A DNA stretch of 57,706 nt from Asticcacaulis sp. AC466 (GCF_000495815.1 NZ_AWGE01000003.1:1-57706); one strand, 5' to 3'; counted from the stretch's first letter, positions 24,302 through 33,610 are shown. Numbers and translations are program-made. The notes: generated by a model not told the origin, from the sequence alone.

Positions 24302-26440
24302 TCATGTATACTGCGGCGTAACACTCATGGATTTGACGAACAGGTTTTGCCCCTGCACACAAATCTGACGCGTATATGAATTGGATGTGACGGCTGTGAC
24401 GACGAGAGTTTGACCGGCGGGAATGGTGATGGTTTTGATCACCACGTCGTATTGCTGCATCAGCTTGAATGAGATGTCTGCACCGGTCGGGTTGTAGACG
24501 GTAACGCTATAGATGAAGGCATCATACGGCGTAGCAATGGCGTTGGCGTTCCAGTTGCAACGATATATCTGATTATCTACAAGTTTGCGATAGCCGTTGG
24601 ACTGGTCAGTAAGGGTGCCCCCAAGCCATGCTGCGGAGACGAAATTTATCTGATCGGCTGTCAGTTGTTCCGGTCTTGGACCCTCTGGACGGTCTTGGAT
24701 CGTCAACTTCAGTAGCTTAGTGACGGTGGCACCGTTCGGGTCAGTATAGCGTACGAATATCTCATAAATGTTGTCGACATTGGCGTCGGATGGATTTTCG
24801 AAGTCGAGAGCGGCGCGCGTCAAAAGGCCGCCAGCCGAAAGGCTGAACAGCGCATTATCCGCTCCACCAGATTCAAGAGCCCATGTCCCACCTGTGGGAG
24901 TCGCCGCGAGTTGTGTTGATACGACTCGGTCTTCCCCTTGTGCCAATGCTGGGCTAGTTGTGATTTTTGGTGGGAACATAGATGCTGCTGGATCGGGAGT
25001 GCGCTTCCCGTTTGCCCAGGGTTTGGCGTCGGTCTGATCGACAAGCGTTACCTGGCTCAAGGAATAGTAGCGGTATCCGTACACATACATGTCGCCGCTG
25101 CCTTGGTCGTATGGCTCATCGATAGACGGAGTGGCAACGGCCACGTCGAGAATAGGATGAAATAGCTTTGTGTCGCCGGACTTCACTGGCTTAAGAATAT
25201 GTCGAAACTGGTAGATTTCGATGCCGTCAATGAACGTGGTTATGTAGTCCGCACCTACGTGACATTGGCTTTTATGAATCTCGCGGTTCAGATTAAGCCC
25301 GGCATCAAATCCCAGGTATTTTAGGAGCGTTCCCATGCCCTGCGCACCCTCGCGGCGCACGCCAAAAGGACCGTAGTGGAGGGTATTCGATGTCTGTTGC
25401 GCTGTATCCCAAGCGCCATAGACGCCGTTGAAGTGCTCGAAGATGTCGATTTCAGGCGGCCAAACCGTAGCATGGGTAATCGGGTTCACCCCCATCATCC
25501 AGTGTGCCGACCACGCATAAGTCCGATCCGGGGACACGAATTCAAGTTCCCATAATCCGGTTTCGTTGCACAGCGCGTCTATGGTTTGTCCTGAGAGCCA
25601 AGACGCTTGGTATTGGAAGAAACTGCCAGAGGCGTTTCCACTCATATCGATTGCATTCTTAGGCGCTGGATAGCGCTTCGTGTGCATCCGTACATAGGGA
25701 CGCCCTGCACTATCTGTGCCCTTAATGTGGGAGTCCGTGCTAGGGTAGGTGACTTCGTTGGCGTACAGGCCTTTTTCGTTAGCATTAGCCGGCCCATCAC
25801 CATATTGCAGACTGGTCCGCCAACACGCCCCGCCCCCCGGCTTCACGCCCAGGCGCGACCAAGCGATGTTGGCCATGTCTTCGTCATAGGACGGCGTCCC
25901 CAGTTGCAGCTTAAGCGGCTTACGATGAAAGGGCATTGTGCCCGGCAAGACATTCGGAACAGCTGGTGTATCAACGACATTGACATAGAAGCCGGTTCCT
26001 GCATTTGCGCCTTGGTATCCAGCCTGACCGAATGAGCCTGCCGCAACACATTGAAATTTCCACCCGCTGACACTACTCGCGTTCGCGCCGGTAAGCGGTA
26101 TTGAGACGTAGCAGTCCAAATCGTCACCAGGGCTCCAGCGGGCCATATATGGTAAGGGCGTTTGAAGCAATGATGTGTTGAAACCAACCTGATTGCCGTT
26201 AGCTATCGTAAAGAATACATAGACGGTGCGCCACGGCGCCTTATCGAGCGAAAACTTGATGTGAGCAAATGTTGCACCAGGCGCGATATCAGTTTGGCTT
26301 ATAATCAGGTTAGGATCTACTGCGATATCCCAAGGGTAAGACGTGGGCGCTATGATGGGATCGGCCAAGTCCATCAATTGGTTCAGAACCTGACGTACTG
26401 ACGCCATGCTGTCATTATCTTGAATTCGGCGCAGGGTCAT
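24302..26440 (-). CDS. GH16-type glycanase, probable fibre-associated depolymerase
   Basis: 712 residues. The catalytic signature of family 16 glycoside hydrolases, EIDIFE (~326-331), is preceded by aromatic strands (YAWSAHWMMG) and followed by TTFIDGIEIYQF. Residues ~500-590 look like a cadherin/Ig-type repeat (DFENPSDANVDNIYEIFVRY) and the last ~120 residues a separate beta domain. It probably cuts a host surface beta-glycan. ATG 26440 overlaps the upstream stop and follows GGAGGG; ATG 26455 is an alternative. Confidence 0.88.
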   Translation of the reverse strand: MTLRRIQDNDSMASVRQVLNQLMDLADPIIAPTSYPWDIAVDPNLIISQTDIAPGATFAHIKFSLDKAPWRTVYVFFTIANGNQVGFNTSLLQTPLPYMARWSPGDDLDCYVSIPLTGANASSVSGWKFQCVAAGSFGQAGYQGANAGTGFYVNVVDTPAVPNVLPGTMPFHRKPLKLQLGTPSYDEDMANIAWSRLGVKPGGGACWRTSLQYGDGPANANEKGLYANEVTYPSTDSHIKGTDSAGRPYVRMHTKRYPAPKNAIDMSGNASGSFFQYQASWLSGQTIDALCNETGLWELEFVSPDRTYAWSAHWMMGVNPITHATVWPPEIDIFEHFNGVYGAWDTAQQTSNTLHYGPFGVRREGAQGMGTLLKYLGFDAGLNLNREIHKSQCHVGADYITTFIDGIEIYQFRHILKPVKSGDTKLFHPILDVAVATPSIDEPYDQGSGDMYVYGYRYYSLSQVTLVDQTDAKPWANGKRTPDPAASMFPPKITTSPALAQGEDRVVSTQLAATPTGGTWALESGGADNALFSLSAGGLLTRAALDFENPSDANVDNIYEIFVRYTDPNGATVTKLLKLTIQDRPEGPRPEQLTADQINFVSAAWLGGTLTDQSNGYRKLVDNQIYRCNWNANAIATPYDAFIYSVTVYNPTGADISFKLMQQYDVVIKTITIPAGQTLVVTAVTSNSYTRQICVQGQNLFVKSMSVTPQYT

Positions 26441-26853
26441 GCCGCATCCCTCCATATGTTGCTATCGTTCCAATACAAACGGTCATTCCAGTGAATAACG
26501 TGCTCGCCCGTCGGAACTTGCGGGTCAGCGCCTAATGAGATGGAAAGCCTTTCGCATATATCGGCCAGAGCAAGACCGATGCTGCCGGTGCGAAGACGTT
26601 CGCGAGCTTTCAGGTCAATACGCGGCGAAAGGCCGAGTGCATTTCCGGCAGCCTGAATTTTTTCCAGTGTGTCGATCAGATGGTTGCGAAAGTATGGACC
26701 GGAGCCTACTAGCGGCGACTGAGGTAACTGAAATGTCGGCATTCCGGCCAGTGCGTTTAGGCGTGCCTCAACTTGCGCCAACATCTTGCGTATGTTCTGG
26801 CGCAGCACCTCCCCGCGACCGATGAATTGCCCTATGTTGAGTTGCCATGCCAC
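26437..26853 (-). CDS. fibre docking/adaptor protein (paralogue of SGNH protein N-terminus)
   Basis: 138 residues. Nearly its whole length repeats the first ~130 residues of the next upstream gene: WQLNIGQFIGRGEVLRQNIR here against WNLNVGTFVGRGRVMRQKVR there, and again QVEARLNAL, GPYFRNHLI and NALGLSP. Such a shared N-terminal block is how fibre components attach to a common tail acceptor. It may be a stand-alone adaptor that carries the GH16 protein. Ends with HWNDRLYWNDSNIWRDAA. Confidence 0.75.
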   Translation of the reverse strand: MAWQLNIGQFIGRGEVLRQNIRKMLAQVEARLNALAGMPTFQLPQSPLVGSGPYFRNHLIDTLEKIQAAGNALGLSPRIDLKARERLRTGSIGLALADICERLSISLGADPQVPTGEHVIHWNDRLYWNDSNIWRDAA

Positions 26854-26865
26854 GTAGGTTGATCC

Positions 26866-28863
26866 TTAGGCGGCCGCTAACCATGGATTGACACGTGCCG
26901 CTCCATAAGTGGCATGTATCGCGTACCCTTCATTTTTCGGATGTATCCCGTCGCCGGAATTGATGCTCGTATTATTGGCGTCAGCGGTATAGCTCGGCAA
27001 AGCGTCAAACGCTGAGTCTGCGCATATGTCTATGACCTCGTAACCGTAAATCGCGGCGCCGTCTCGCTTCAACTGGTTGTAGGCCAGACGCTGCGTTTCT
27101 TTCGCCGACGTAAAGTCGGCTCGAGGCGGCACGGTGTACGTGTAATACTTCTCAACATCGGGGAGCGATAGGACATACTGCACAAGCGGGATGAAGGTGT
27201 TGTCGAATAATGCCTGTGCCTGCGCACCTGCGTTTATGTCATTGCTACCACCAATCTCAACAATGGCGTTTTTCTGGTTGGCGCGCACCGCAGGTGGAAT
27301 CGCAAGCGCCCTTGACGAATATACGACGGCTAGGTTTTGGCCTGGATTGCAATTGTTCACGACGTTGGTCTGCTTGACCAATTGCTTTTGCAGTTGACGC
27401 GACGTGTTCATCCCGTTAGTCGAGCCAGTTCCGGCTCCTAGGCTGTCGCCAATGTGAATGATGTTGTATCCCGTCGGACGCAATACGTTGAAAGCTGCGT
27501 AGAGGTCAGACTTAAGCGCCGGCAATTCCGCAGTCTTGTCTGCCCCGGCAACGCCAAAGAACATCAGATCGCCCTTATTCGGAAAAGGTGCTAGATCCGT
27601 ATAGCCTATCCATCCACCGCTGATCGTACCCGCCGTACCCGCCGCACGGGTTTCGGTCGTATCATTTTGGTGAATGGTTATGTTTACCGCATTCGACACC
27701 ATAGCCGTGACGACTGTGCGAGATTGAATAGGCGTAGTTAGGTTTGTCGATCCGTCACCAGCAAAGAGCATCATGCCCTTGTTTTGTTCGCAGTAGAGCG
27801 TGGGACGCGGAGTCGCCGCAGTACCGAGTTGGAAATACGCAGCGCCTGAGTAGGATGTCTGCGTTGAATGGACCATTACAACTGTGAAAAGCCTATTGTT
27901 CACAGACAAGGTTGACGGAAGAGGGATTCCGGCAGACAGGCCGCTCATCGACAGCGCGGGGAATCCGAAATAGTCACTGGTGATTTGCGAGTACAGGGCA
28001 CCAGAAGGAATGGTGATGTCTTCGGCCAGGGTTCCGTGATTATAATATTTCGAGTAGCGGCCCGTACTTGCGCCTAGGAAGGTGGCAATTGCAGCCGTGT
28101 CCAGATAGCCATTGGACGCATACCCAATGTCTTGCGTAGCACTATCTGAAGTGCGTGTAATTTGAACACACGGCTTGGTCGCGCCGACGGGTTTGACGAA
28201 TGACACTGCGATCAGCATATTGCTGGGAAGCGTTACGGAAGCCGTGGCTATGACCGTGACCGGTAGCGTGGCCATGGTTGCTGACCCGCCTGCATTGGTC
28301 GCTACGACCGAACAAACCAACTGGTGCCCAACGTCTGCCGATACAGGCGTATAGGAGGACGAGTTGGCACCTGAAATCGGCGTAACTGAGTCATACCAGA
28401 ACCATTGGTACGTATATGATGTTGGTGAATTGAGCCACACACCAGGAGCGCAGACTGCCGTTACACCAACAATCGCCGACGTGAGATTCAGTGTGGGCGC
28501 AACACTGTTTACAGGTTTCGGCGTTGGACTCAGAACCGCAAGAGCGTTACCTACCGATGTGAACAGGCTGGCTATCGCCTTCTGGTCCAGGAGTCCGGTC
28601 TTGAGCTTAGTGGCAGCATCCAAATTCAGAGGGGGACTCGCTCCGACCGCGTTCGCTGCAATCTGTACCTGATTGAGGATGGCGATGAGCCGAGATCGAA
28701 AGATCGGACCGGCGCCATGCAACCCGGTTCTTGGAAGAGTGACTGCGGGACTGGCCCCCAGTTCGTTGAGGCGGTCTTCCACCTGCTTAACCAGAGACCG
28801 AACTTTCTGGCGCATCACACGGCCACGCCCAACGAAAGTCCCTACATTCAGATTCCACGGCAT
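26866..28863 (-). CDS. tail fibre-like protein with docking domain, Ig-like domain and SGNH hydrolase
   Basis: 665 residues. Residues 1-130 are the docking block shared with 26437-26853. Residues ~140-200 form an Ig-like repeat (SYTYQWFWYDSV, SADVGHQLVCSVVATN), then a lectin-like beta region. From ~470 it is an SGNH/GDSL hydrolase: block I HIGDSLGAG, block III GGSNDI, block V GDGIHP with the catalytic Asp/His. It may deacetylate or de-esterify surface polysaccharide, acting with the GH16 protein. Operator-like dyad O6 lies 43 bp upstream. Confidence 0.88.
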   Translation of the reverse strand: MPWNLNVGTFVGRGRVMRQKVRSLVKQVEDRLNELGASPAVTLPRTGLHGAGPIFRSRLIAILNQVQIAANAVGASPPLNLDAATKLKTGLLDQKAIASLFTSVGNALAVLSPTPKPVNSVAPTLNLTSAIVGVTAVCAPGVWLNSPTSYTYQWFWYDSVTPISGANSSSYTPVSADVGHQLVCSVVATNAGGSATMATLPVTVIATASVTLPSNMLIAVSFVKPVGATKPCVQITRTSDSATQDIGYASNGYLDTAAIATFLGASTGRYSKYYNHGTLAEDITIPSGALYSQITSDYFGFPALSMSGLSAGIPLPSTLSVNNRLFTVVMVHSTQTSYSGAAYFQLGTAATPRPTLYCEQNKGMMLFAGDGSTNLTTPIQSRTVVTAMVSNAVNITIHQNDTTETRAAGTAGTISGGWIGYTDLAPFPNKGDLMFFGVAGADKTAELPALKSDLYAAFNVLRPTGYNIIHIGDSLGAGTGSTNGMNTSRQLQKQLVKQTNVVNNCNPGQNLAVVYSSRALAIPPAVRANQKNAIVEIGGSNDINAGAQAQALFDNTFIPLVQYVLSLPDVEKYYTYTVPPRADFTSAKETQRLAYNQLKRDGAAIYGYEVIDICADSAFDALPSYTADANNTSINSGDGIHPKNEGYAIHATYGAARVNPWLAAA

Positions 28864-28905
28864 ACGTCACCTCTTGCATCACGTGATGCTGAGGTATAAA
28901 TCAAT

Positions 28906-28920
28906 TCACCTTTAAAGTGA
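28906..28920. promoter_or_regulatory. operator-like dyad O6
   Basis: TCACCTTTAAAGTGA followed by GAGTCACG, so the right arm of the extended dyad is present. It controls the region ahead of the leftward fibre module. A second perfect palindrome, GCATCACGTGATGC, lies 15 bp nearer the gene at 28877-28890. Confidence 0.75.
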
Positions 28921-28935
28921 GAGTCACGTTTTGAG

Positions 28936-29517
28936 TTAAAGTCCGACTACGGCTTTGAACTTGTCCGTGATAATGCCGCTTACGCGCGCTCGTTCTTCGT
29001 AGTCCTCGTCAAAATCGATGATCGGTATGCCGGGAAAGAAGCCCGTGGGCAGCAGACGTGCGCGGACTTCGGGCGCCGACCACGTGTCAGGATGAGCAAT
29101 CAGAATGGTCTCACCCTCATGAACCACTTTGCCGAACCGGTCGCATGGCCACTCGGACCACTGGCATAAGGTGAGTTTTGGAACGACAGGTAAGCTGTCG
29201 ATCGCCCGCTTGATATTTGCCAGTAAGCTCTCGGCCGATTTGGGCACGTCGGCGTTGCTAATGGTGGTAGACGTGACGGTGCCGCCAAATAACGAATTGA
29301 GCCTGGCCTTTTCGGCTTTCACATGACGTTTGGCCACGTCTGCGGCAATATCTTCAGCCAGCTTCCGTTGCACAGGATCACCCATAGACTCCACAAAGCG
29401 TTTGTCCGCCTCGATCAGAGCGTCGAGTGACACTGCGCTGCTATGGGCACGCGGCGAGGGCGCGTCACGTGGGTTGAACCGGCTGAAACGGTTGATTATA
29501 CGGGGACCACGGGTCAT
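28936..29517 (-). CDS. hypothetical protein
   Basis: 193 residues from MTRGPRIINRFSRFNPR. Basic, Pro-rich N-terminus; central charged helix (DIAADVAKRHVKAEKARLN); C-terminal acidic segment (IPIIDFDEDYEERAR). No family recognised. The longer reading to a TTG at 29580 has no ribosome binding site and was not used. Confidence 0.65.
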   Translation of the reverse strand: MTRGPRIINRFSRFNPRDAPSPRAHSSAVSLDALIEADKRFVESMGDPVQRKLAEDIAADVAKRHVKAEKARLNSLFGGTVTSTTISNADVPKSAESLLANIKRAIDSLPVVPKLTLCQWSEWPCDRFGKVVHEGETILIAHPDTWSAPEVRARLLPTGFFPGIPIIDFDEDYEERARVSGIITDKFKAVVGL

Positions 29518-29614
29518 CGTTTGTTGTCCAATGTCAGATTGATGATACGACGTTCTGCGTAGACCCGGATGAGGCCCCAAAAAGCGATTTGAAAACGGCG
29601 CCAGGCCGCAGCAG

Positions 29615-29917
29615 TTATGGGGAACACGGTTGTGCGGATTCTGTCAGGCGTTGACGGACGGCTTCACCAAAACGGTCCAGCCAATAGCCTTTGCCATGGA
29701 GCTTGCCTTCGTCATCCATGAGATGGCCAAAGTTCAGAACGCCTTTCCGATGTAGCGATTGCAGCAAAGCACGAGATTCCGATATGGAAATGCCAAGATC
29801 GGTAGATATGTGCTTTGGGCCGTATCCCCATTCCGGGACCATCTCGTTTATGGCTGCGATCTCAGCATCTGAAAGCTGCTCAACTACTCTACACATGTCT
29901 TCTGGGTTGATAGTCAT
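29615..29917 (-). CDS. hypothetical winged-helix-like protein
   Basis: 100 residues. LSDAEIAAINEMVPEWGYG, HISTDLGISISESRALLQSL and HRKGVLNFGHLMDDEGK suggest a small winged helix-turn-helix. Possible phage regulator, not assigned to a family. Its start overlaps the upstream gene by four bases. Confidence 0.65.
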   Translation of the reverse strand: MTINPEDMCRVVEQLSDAEIAAINEMVPEWGYGPKHISTDLGISISESRALLQSLHRKGVLNFGHLMDDEGKLHGKGYWLDRFGEAVRQRLTESAQPCSP

Positions 29918-30153
29918 AGTGCTTTTCCTCTCCGGTGCGCGCGTTCCAAGCGGCGGCGTTCAGCCCGGTTCTTCGCTCCATCCAACCGCTCGCCCCAGCG
30001 CGGGACATCGAGCGTCAGCGGTTCATAGTCCGTGGGGGCCATTTGCTGCGGCGCATAGGGCGTCATGTCCACGCCCCTAGCCTTCGCCAGATTGAATGTG
30101 TGCTGCGTCAGGAACACGATTTGCGCGTGACTAATGGGCGATCCGATAGCCAT
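29914..30153 (-). CDS. hypothetical basic protein
   Basis: 79 residues from MAIGSPISHAQIVFLTQH; the C-terminus is strongly basic (RAERRRLERAHRRGKAL). No family recognised. Start 30153 leaves two bases after the upstream stop; the longer reading to 30183 would overlap that gene. Confidence 0.6.
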   Translation of the reverse strand: MAIGSPISHAQIVFLTQHTFNLAKARGVDMTPYAPQQMAPTDYEPLTLDVPRWGERLDGAKNRAERRRLERAHRRGKAL

Positions 30154-30155
30154 GG

Positions 30156-30368
30156 CTAACCATCCACGGGACGAATGACCCACTCGCGCACCTGGTTTAG
30201 TGGTATGGCGTAGCTGGTGTTGTCGTTAAACAAACTCAAGACTCCGGTGGCGCCGGCAGTTTGCGCCAGGTGCCCGCCGATCCGGTGCGAGGCGGAAATT
30301 CGGTAGGTCTTAACCTCGCCGTCGATGAAGGTGACATCCACGTCACTTAGCTCTGAATCACTGGCCAT
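30156..30368 (-). CDS. hypothetical protein
   Basis: 70 residues from MASDSELSDVDVTFIDGEVK; short beta-rich protein (TYRISASHRIGGHL). No family recognised. Two-base gap to the upstream stop supports the chosen start and operon membership. Confidence 0.65.
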   Translation of the reverse strand: MASDSELSDVDVTFIDGEVKTYRISASHRIGGHLAQTAGATGVLSLFNDNTSYAIPLNQVREWVIRPVDG

Positions 30369-30370
30369 GG

Positions 30371-30742
30371 TTAGACCTCCACCCATAAAATGTTGTCGCC
30401 CCAAGGCTGCTGGCGTCGACGCAGCAGGTCTTCCAGTCTTCCTTCCGGGGTTGCGAAATTAAGAATACTCGTTGGCACGGTAACGCGTTGTGGTGTGCGG
30501 CACAGAAGTCCTTGCATTCCAAGGCCCGGCCACCACGCCATAAGGTGCTCGTAGCGCGGATGCGACTGGCCTTTGAACCCGGCCCGGCGTGCCTGTCGCA
30601 TGTCGTGAAATATGATCAGTTCGGGAGGTGCTGGCACTTTTTTCTGCGCCCGCCGACCGTCCATATGACCCAGGCAGTAGACGGCGTAAGTCCAGGTGAC
30701 TATCCCGATGCAGATGGCGAGAATGATAAGCGGATAGTCCAT
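30371..30742 (-). CDS. hypothetical membrane-anchored protein
   Basis: 123 residues with one N-terminal membrane helix (YPLIILAICIGIVTWTYAVY) and a basic cytoplasmic part after HMDGRRAQKK. Contains WWPGLGMQG. No family recognised. Shares one base with the upstream stop (TAATG). Confidence 0.7.
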   Translation of the reverse strand: MDYPLIILAICIGIVTWTYAVYCLGHMDGRRAQKKVPAPPELIIFHDMRQARRAGFKGQSHPRYEHLMAWWPGLGMQGLLCRTPQRVTVPTSILNFATPEGRLEDLLRRRQQPWGDNILWVEV

Positions 30743-31332
30743 CAGTCAGCGGTCCTTATGGCATCAAGCAGGCCTTGGCGCTGCGGTGCGTTGGGCGATA
30801 GTCGGGCCGGATCGTCGCTGATCCAGTAGCCGTCCACCAGTTTGCCGGGCGGCAGGGTGAAGATGTGTTCGGGATTGTCGTCGTCCGTCGCCGGGTAGAT
30901 CCGGCCGTCAGGGCGCATAACCACCGGGTCACCGCCTTTCGGACCATCGGCAGGTGGCGTCAGCACCAGATGATCGGTGGCCTGCAGATGTTCTTCCGGG
31001 ATGCCGAGTTCGATATGCATTTCGGCCAGTGTTTGCCGGGCTGTCGCGGTGATCTGCTCGGCAGTGGCTCGCCGGTAGCTTCGAACTGATGCTTCAAAAT
31101 CCGCTATCGTAAGCGGGCGGGCGAGCAGTTGGTCAATCTGGCGATCCATACCGGTCGACTTCACATAGTCGGCCCCAAGTACCGTATTTACACGGTCCAG
31201 GAGTTCCTGCTTGTGAGCGTCCATGGACTGGCGGGCGCGTCGAACTTGGCCGGTCGATAGGTCGACTTCGACGGCCATACCGGTTTCAATCGATTCGACG
31301 GCTGTGCCTACGTGCATGAAGCGGGAGGTCAT
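30742..31332 (-). CDS. hypothetical protein
   Basis: 196 residues from MTSRFMHVGTAVESIETG, helical in the centre and with an acidic loop (PATDDDNPEHIF). No family recognised. The ATGA overlap with the upstream gene fixes the start at 31332 rather than 31407. Confidence 0.65.
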   Translation of the reverse strand: MTSRFMHVGTAVESIETGMAVEVDLSTGQVRRARQSMDAHKQELLDRVNTVLGADYVKSTGMDRQIDQLLARPLTIADFEASVRSYRRATAEQITATARQTLAEMHIELGIPEEHLQATDHLVLTPPADGPKGGDPVVMRPDGRIYPATDDDNPEHIFTLPPGKLVDGYWISDDPARLSPNAPQRQGLLDAIRTAD

Positions 31333-32108
31333 AGGTCCGCCTTTCGCCCAGCGCCAACATAGTTGGGATCGGGTCGATATTCCGGGAGACAATAGAGATT
31401 GTTCCACTCTACCGCTCGCACAGCGTCTATCCAGGCGTCATGAAGGTCTTTGCCCGTACCACAGAGAGAAAGTATTTTGCCGCCGATTGATGGAGCATGT
31501 CGGACAAACCTCACTTCCCACGCCCCCAGGTGCGCTGGTCCGTTCGGCACGTGATTTCCGTTGGAGTCCTGAATATGATTGTGGCGCGCCCATGCGAGAT
31601 ACCAGCCGGCGGGCTCAACCATGCGACCACCGTCGTAGCCTAGTTGCGCGCGGGCTTTGATGGCGACTCGTTGCGCGAACTCCCACATGGCATTCTTTGT
31701 GCAAACGTAGAGATCAGCATTATCGTTGATCGACTTAAACCCGGTCTGCACACACTCCCTGAGCAGAATGCGTTCGGCCTCGCTGAAGTCGCGCGAAACG
31801 GGCGAAACTTCAAGTTCGCGAATATGCCGAGGTATTATGCTAGCTATGGCTTCGACAAAGACTTGTTCCAGGTGCTTCGCCTGGCCGTTTGGGCGGAAAC
31901 CGTTGCCCAACGCGCTATCGTAGGCGTCAGCAAATGAAACTATCGCTTCGCCTAAGGGTTCATCTAAATATGACTCATGATCAAGTGAACCTGTCAGTTC
32001 TGCTAGAATCGCGTCCGCAGCGTCTTCGCGGCCTACCATGTGATGGCTGCCGGCCGACTGCACATGGTCACGAATGATCTCGACGATCTTTTCCTTGGTG
32101 AGTGCCAT
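31329..32108 (-). CDS. hypothetical protein with C-terminal 'EPxGWYL' domain
   Basis: 259 residues. N-terminal ~100 are helical. From ~165 it reads MVEPAGWYLAWARHN, then WEVRFVRHAP and GKDLHDAWIDAVRAV. The same layout occurs in 36474-36899 (IEPDGWYLHRATN, WIVEFMRLGG, GADLPAAWTNAVANI), so both carry a small shared domain, here fused to an extra N-terminal part. The domain's function is unknown to me. Confidence 0.7.
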   Translation of the reverse strand: MALTKEKIVEIIRDHVQSAGSHHMVGREDAADAILAELTGSLDHESYLDEPLGEAIVSFADAYDSALGNGFRPNGQAKHLEQVFVEAIASIIPRHIRELEVSPVSRDFSEAERILLRECVQTGFKSINDNADLYVCTKNAMWEFAQRVAIKARAQLGYDGGRMVEPAGWYLAWARHNHIQDSNGNHVPNGPAHLGAWEVRFVRHAPSIGGKILSLCGTGKDLHDAWIDAVRAVEWNNLYCLPEYRPDPNYVGAGRKADL

Positions 32109-32110
32109 GG

Positions 32111-32713
32111 TCAGATCACCTTCCCGCCGTCGGCCAGTCGGTGCTCGCGCTTATGGTCGAGACGATTGGCGTTGTAGGCGCGCTTCTCGGCAATGATGTC
32201 GAGCAGGGGCACGTTGATGGTGTCGGCAAGGGCGAAGGTGAAGACGACTGCCGCGCACAACTCGTCGAGATAGTGTGCCGTGCGGCCCTTGCGGTAATGT
32301 TCAAAGGCTGCGTTGACGAATGACATCGCATTGAGCAATTGGCTTTCAGTGCTCTGAATAAGGAGGTCACGCAGCAGACCTTTGCTGGTGATGTAGCCGA
32401 GGGTGGAGGTGATAAAGCCCTCGGTGAACCGGTCGGCCGCGCCTTCGCCGCCGAGCAGGTCAAACAGCCGGATTGCTGCGTCAGCCAATTCGACATCGAG
32501 CATCAAGCGGTGGGGCAGATGGTCATCGCGCTTGTCGCCCAGGGTGCCGTCATAGGCTTCCAGATATTCGCTCTGGATAAGCATCATGACTTCCGGGCGA
32601 TTGCGCGTCCTGAGGATGGATTCCCCGGTTTGCAAGTTCGACCACCAGCCGGCAGCGACGTTGGACTGGTGAATGTCGGTGGTGAGGTCTTGGAACTGTT
32701 TGGCGGTAAGCAT
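32111..32713 (-). CDS. MazG-like nucleotide pyrophosphohydrolase
   Basis: 200 residues. RPEVMMLIQSEYLEAYDGTL, then DDHLPHRLMLDVELADAAIR and the C-terminal EKRAYNANRLDHKREHRL match the MazG-like family of phages, with the ExxE and ExxD metal-binding helices (SEYLEA; VELADA). It would hydrolyse (p)ppGpp or non-canonical NTPs. Start ATG 32713 follows AAAGGGA supplied by operator-like dyad O7; the reading to 32818 crosses the upstream gene. Confidence 0.85.
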   Translation of the reverse strand: MLTAKQFQDLTTDIHQSNVAAGWWSNLQTGESILRTRNRPEVMMLIQSEYLEAYDGTLGDKRDDHLPHRLMLDVELADAAIRLFDLLGGEGAADRFTEGFITSTLGYITSKGLLRDLLIQSTESQLLNAMSFVNAAFEHYRKGRTAHYLDELCAAVVFTFALADTINVPLLDIIAEKRAYNANRLDHKREHRLADGGKVI

Positions 32714-32719
32714 GTAAAA

Positions 32720-32734
32720 TCCCTTTAAACGTGA
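32720..32734. promoter_or_regulatory. operator-like dyad O7 overlapping RBS and upstream stop codon
   Basis: Minus strand TCACGTTTAAAGGGA: its right half is the ribosome binding site of the MazG-like gene, and its left half encodes the final His-Val-stop of the membrane protein ending at 32725. Confidence 0.65.
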
Positions 32735-32946
32735 AAGTATAGGCGTAAAATTAGGAGCCAAGGAGCGACTGCGAACCCGACCCCGAGGCAAAAGATGATC
32801 AGGGCGAGCCCGATCCAAGACGTGACGGCGATCGGCATCCAGCGTTTCGGCATCTCATTGACGAGAATGTCGTAAACACCGGAAAGGAATAGCGCGAGAC
32901 AGCCGATCGACCAGAGGGCTGAGAAGGCGCCGAGAAGGATGAACAT
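32725..32946 (-). CDS. small membrane protein, two helices
   Basis: 73 residues with two hydrophobic helices (ILLGAFSALWSIGCLALFL and SWIGLALIIFCLGVGFAVAP). Ends LYFHV, where CAC GTT TAA is part of operator-like dyad O7. Unknown function. Confidence 0.65.
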   Translation of the reverse strand: MFILLGAFSALWSIGCLALFLSGVYDILVNEMPKRWMPIAVTSWIGLALIIFCLGVGFAVAPWLLILRLYFHV

Positions 32947-32958
32947 CGGAAATGTCTC

Positions 32959-33603
32959 CTACAGCGACTGCGTGATTTTGACGCTATTTGGCAGACCCGC
33001 CCTAGAGTCCATTAGCCCAGCAATTTCCACCTTCAACCCGAGGGCCTTGGCGTCCTTGATGGCGCTCAACAACTGGTCAAGGGCTTCGCGAACGCGGGCG
33101 GCGGCCGCCTGATTGGCGTCCTTCGATGGGGCTGCGGTAATGACGTGCTCATGGAAGAGCGCCCGTTTTAGGCTCTCGCCGCCGCCGCCGTAGCTTTGCG
33201 TTCGAAAGAACTGACCACTGTGACGGTCGGCCTGGCGTTCGTTATATATTTCATCCAGGGTGCTTTGAAGCTTCGCCTGGTGCGTATCGGAGAGATCGGG
33301 GGTGAGTATCTGGATTGCCACCCCCTCTCCAAATTTATCGGCAGTCATTGTCTTCGGCTCGGAAGGTGCTTTGGGTAGAGACGGGCCGGGGTTTGGATCG
33401 TCGTTGACCGTGTAAAGCGAGAATTCCGTGCTGCCGAAGCGGAATACCAGCTGAGTATCGCCGCCATCTTGTGCGCAGAACCTCTCCACCCATTCTGCAA
33501 TGCCGAAACGCTGGATACCGAAGTGGCGCCCAAGAGCCCGGATGAGCGTGACCCCAAAGTCGCGGCGGGCTTGCGCCTCGCCGGAAATAGTGACCTTCAA
33601 CAT
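32959..33603 (-). CDS. hypothetical protein
   Basis: 214 residues. N-terminal beta-rich (TQLVFRFGSTEFSLYTVND), middle Pro-linker, C-terminal helix rich in Ala (AAAARVREALDQLLSAIKDA). No family recognised. Preceded by AAAGGGA of operator-like dyad O8, as in the MazG-like gene. Confidence 0.65.
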   Translation of the reverse strand: MLKVTISGEAQARRDFGVTLIRALGRHFGIQRFGIAEWVERFCAQDGGDTQLVFRFGSTEFSLYTVNDDPNPGPSLPKAPSEPKTMTADKFGEGVAIQILTPDLSDTHQAKLQSTLDEIYNERQADRHSGQFFRTQSYGGGGESLKRALFHEHVITAAPSKDANQAAAARVREALDQLLSAIKDAKALGLKVEIAGLMDSRAGLPNSVKITQSL

Positions 33604-33610
33604 AACAAAA

